The notes beneath the pieces were generated by a model. The model saw only the letters and a program-made list of their open reading frames with translations, did no database searches and was not told the origin of the DNA. Made by a program: the position numbers and the translations under genes. A stretch of DNA of 64,000 nt from the NCBI GenBank assembly GCA_945877405.1, contig CAMCSA010000002.1:1-64000 (forward strand). Reading direction: 5' to 3'. This stretch comes from an uncultured Erysipelotrichaceae bacterium (GTDB taxonomy: Bacteria; Bacillota_I; Bacilli_A; Erysipelotrichales; Erysipelotrichaceae). Shown piece by piece: positions 61,821-64,000 of the stretch. Position 1 is the stretch's first letter, and each line of letters begins with the position of its first letter.

Positions 61821-62261
61821 ATGAAACTGAATGAACTGAAAGCGACTGATGGAGCACGCTTCACAAAGAAGAGAATCGGACGTGGCCAGGGCTCCGGCAC
61901 TGGTAAGACTTCCGGTAAGGGTCAGAAGGGTCAGAACTCCAGATCCGGCGGCGGTGTAGCGATCGGATTTGAAGGTGGCCAGACACCTTTCTTCAAGAGA
62001 ATGCCAAAGAGAGGCTTCACAAACTATACACGTAAGGAATACGCTATCGTCAACGTTGCAGATCTCAACAGATTTGAAGATGGTGTTACAGTTGACTATG
62101 AAGCACTGAAGGCTGCAGGTCTGCTGAAGAAGCACCTCGATGGCGTAAAGGTTCTTGGTGGCGGTAAGCTGGAAAAGAAACTGACAGTCAAGGCTGAAAA
62201 GTTCTCTGCTACTGCTGTTAAGGCAATCGAAGAAGCAGGCGGAACAGTAGAGGTACTGTAA
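61821..62261 (+). CDS. rplO: 50S ribosomal protein L15
   Basis: [50 protein letters not shown]. Confidence 0.97.
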   Translation: MKLNELKATDGARFTKKRIGRGQGSGTGKTSGKGQKGQNSRSGGGVAIGFEGGQTPFFKRMPKRGFTNYTRKEYAIVNVADLNRFEDGVTVDYEALKAAGLLKKHLDGVKVLGGGKLEKKLTVKAEKFSATAVKAIEEAGGTVEVL

Positions 62262-62263
62262 TC

Positions 62264-63547
62264 ATGATGCACACGTTCGTCAGCTTGTTCAAGAATAAGG
62301 ATACTCGTAAGAAGATCCTGTTTACTCTGGCAATGCTGCTGATCTACCGCATCGGATCTGCTATTCCTGTTCCTGGTGTTGATGCCAACGCGCTGGCTTC
62401 CCAGATTTCAGACAACTCTATCCTGAGCATGATGAATCTTCTCGGTGGTGGTGCTTTGGAAAGACTGAGCCTGTTTGCAATGGGTGTTACACCTTACATT
62501 ACTGCAAGCATTATCATTCAGCTGCTGTCTATGGATGTCATCCCTGCTCTTACAGAAATGACAAAGTCCGGACAGGCGGGCAGAATGAAAATGGAAAAGA
62601 TTACCCGTTACCTTGGAGTTGTCCTGTCATTTGTACAGGCCTTCTCCCTGGTTTACGGTTTCGATGTACAGTATCAGGTTCTTGAAAACGCCAATCTGTC
62701 AGGTTACCTGTATACGGCAACAGTCATGACTGCAGGTACAATGTTCCTTGTATGGCTTGGTGACAGAGTTTCCATGCACGGTATCGGTAATGGTCTTTCC
62801 GTTATCATCTTTGCAGGCATTGTCTCCAACATGCCATCTACATTCGTACAGGTGTTCAATGTACTGGCAGGCGGAACGACACAGGGTGAAATGTTCAATG
62901 GTATTCTGCAGTTTGCTCTGTTCTGTCTGATGTATCTTGCGATCATCATCTTCGTTATTGTCATGGAGACTGCTGTCCGTAAGATTCCGATTCAGTACAC
63001 AAATGGAACAACTGTAAGAAATGGTGCGGATATCACATTCCTGCCGTTGAAAATCAACAGTGCATCTGTGATTCCGGTCATTTTTGCCCAGTCTATCATG
63101 ACTGCGCCACAGATCATCATCAGCTTCTTCAATACGGATCTTTACAACAAATTAAGTAATTTCCTGTCATTGAGCAAGCCGATGGGACTTACAATCTATG
63201 CAGTTCTGACAATTCTGTTCACATTCTTCTATACGGATCTTCAGGTTGATCCTGAACGTATTGCGGAAAACCTTGGTAAGAGTGGAGCTTATATTCCTGG
63301 TATTCGTCCAGGCAATGAAACAAAGACATATCTCAAAAAGGTTCTCAACAGAATTACAGTACTGGGTGCTGCAGGCCTGACATTTGTAGCAGTTATTCCG
63401 TATCTGCTGCCAATGGTAACTTCACTTCCTAACAGCATTTCCATCGGTGGTACCGGTATTATTATCGTTGTCGGTGTCGCAATGGAAACAATGAACCAGC
63501 TGAAAGGACAATTAACACAAAAACAGTATCACGGATTCCTGAATTGA
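62264..63547 (+). CDS. secY: preprotein translocase subunit SecY
   Basis: RIGSAIPVPGVDA, GVTPYITASIIIQLLSMDVIP, GNGLSVIIFAGIVS, GIRPGNETKTYL. Confidence 0.97.
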   Translation: MMHTFVSLFKNKDTRKKILFTLAMLLIYRIGSAIPVPGVDANALASQISDNSILSMMNLLGGGALERLSLFAMGVTPYITASIIIQLLSMDVIPALTEMTKSGQAGRMKMEKITRYLGVVLSFVQAFSLVYGFDVQYQVLENANLSGYLYTATVMTAGTMFLVWLGDRVSMHGIGNGLSVIIFAGIVSNMPSTFVQVFNVLAGGTTQGEMFNGILQFALFCLMYLAIIIFVIVMETAVRKIPIQYTNGTTVRNGADITFLPLKINSASVIPVIFAQSIMTAPQIIISFFNTDLYNKLSNFLSLSKPMGLTIYAVLTILFTFFYTDLQVDPERIAENLGKSGAYIPGIRPGNETKTYLKKVLNRITVLGAAGLTFVAVIPYLLPMVTSLPNSISIGGTGIIIVVGVAMETMNQLKGQLTQKQYHGFLN

Positions 63548-63576
63548 TATTATAATCAATTTAAAGGAGATACATT

Positions 63577-64000
63577 ATGAACATTCTTATTATGGGTCCT
63601 GCGGGTGCAGGCAAGGGCACAATGTCCGAAAGCATCCTCAGACAGTATGACATTCCTCATATTTCTACAGGCGATATGCTCAGAGAAAATGTCAGGAATC
63701 ATACGAAGCTTGGCGAAGAGGCAAAATCCTACATGGATGCGGGTAAGCTCGTACCGGATGATGTCATCAACGCTATGGTAGAAGACAGACTGAAACAACC
63801 TGATTGTGAGAAAGGATATCTGCTCGATGGCTTCCCTCGTACACTTGTACAGGCCCAGGCTTTCGAAAAGATTGAAGAATCTACAGGAAAGCATGTTCAG
63901 TGTGTTCTGGCACTGGAAGTAGAATTTGATGCACTGTGTGAAAGAATCACAGGACGCAGAGTCTGCCCTAAGTGTGGCGCAATCTATCATACAGCCACAA
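63577..64000 (+). CDS. adk: adenylate kinase (truncated by window edge)
   Basis: MNILIMGPAGAGKGTMSESILRQYDIPHISTGDMLRENV, LLDGFPRTLVQAQAF, RRVCPKCGAIYH; not in the ORF track because it runs off the window. Confidence 0.95.
   Translation, partial: MNILIMGPAGAGKGTMSESILRQYDIPHISTGDMLRENVRNHTKLGEEAKSYMDAGKLVPDDVINAMVEDRLKQPDCEKGYLLDGFPRTLVQAQAFEKIEESTGKHVQCVLALEVEFDALCERITGRRVCPKCGAIYHTAT

Overview
The window is 64 kb of a low-GC Firmicutes chromosome. Gene content and protein style suggest an Erysipelotrichia-like lineage (inference, not tested). It is densely coding. Most of it is housekeeping: an addB-addA pair, mutL-miaA, a pcrA-type helicase, a membrane pyrophosphatase, asnB, the str operon (rpsL-rpsG-fusA-tuf) and a near-complete S10/spc operon running into secY and a truncated adk at the right edge. 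I saw no rRNA, tRNA, CRISPR array or transposase. Cis-regulatory RNAs are clear: a T-box leader on the minus strand upstream of asnB (candidate Asn specifier AAC), a lysine riboswitch (L-box) upstream of an amino-acid ABC importer, and probable r-protein leaders upstream of rpsL and rpsJ. The most interesting points are: (1) a translationally coupled cluster of Fic, P-loop kinase, HAD, a barnase-family RNase with a lipoprotein signal, and barstar; (2) a MutL whose C-terminal endonuclease metal-binding motifs all look lost; (3) an XpaC-like / tandem-AAA (CbbX-like) / MBL / TelA locus whose first AAA domain has a degenerate Walker A; (4) an LtaS-like enzyme with an apparent ILEI/GG-like C-terminal domain; (5) a HAD gene whose central ~38 codons appear to be read in the wrong frame; (6) absence of rpmD (L30) between rpsE and rplO; and (7) a decayed remnant of a DUF234-type ATPase next to asnB. 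All family calls come from reading motifs by eye; no database search was run.
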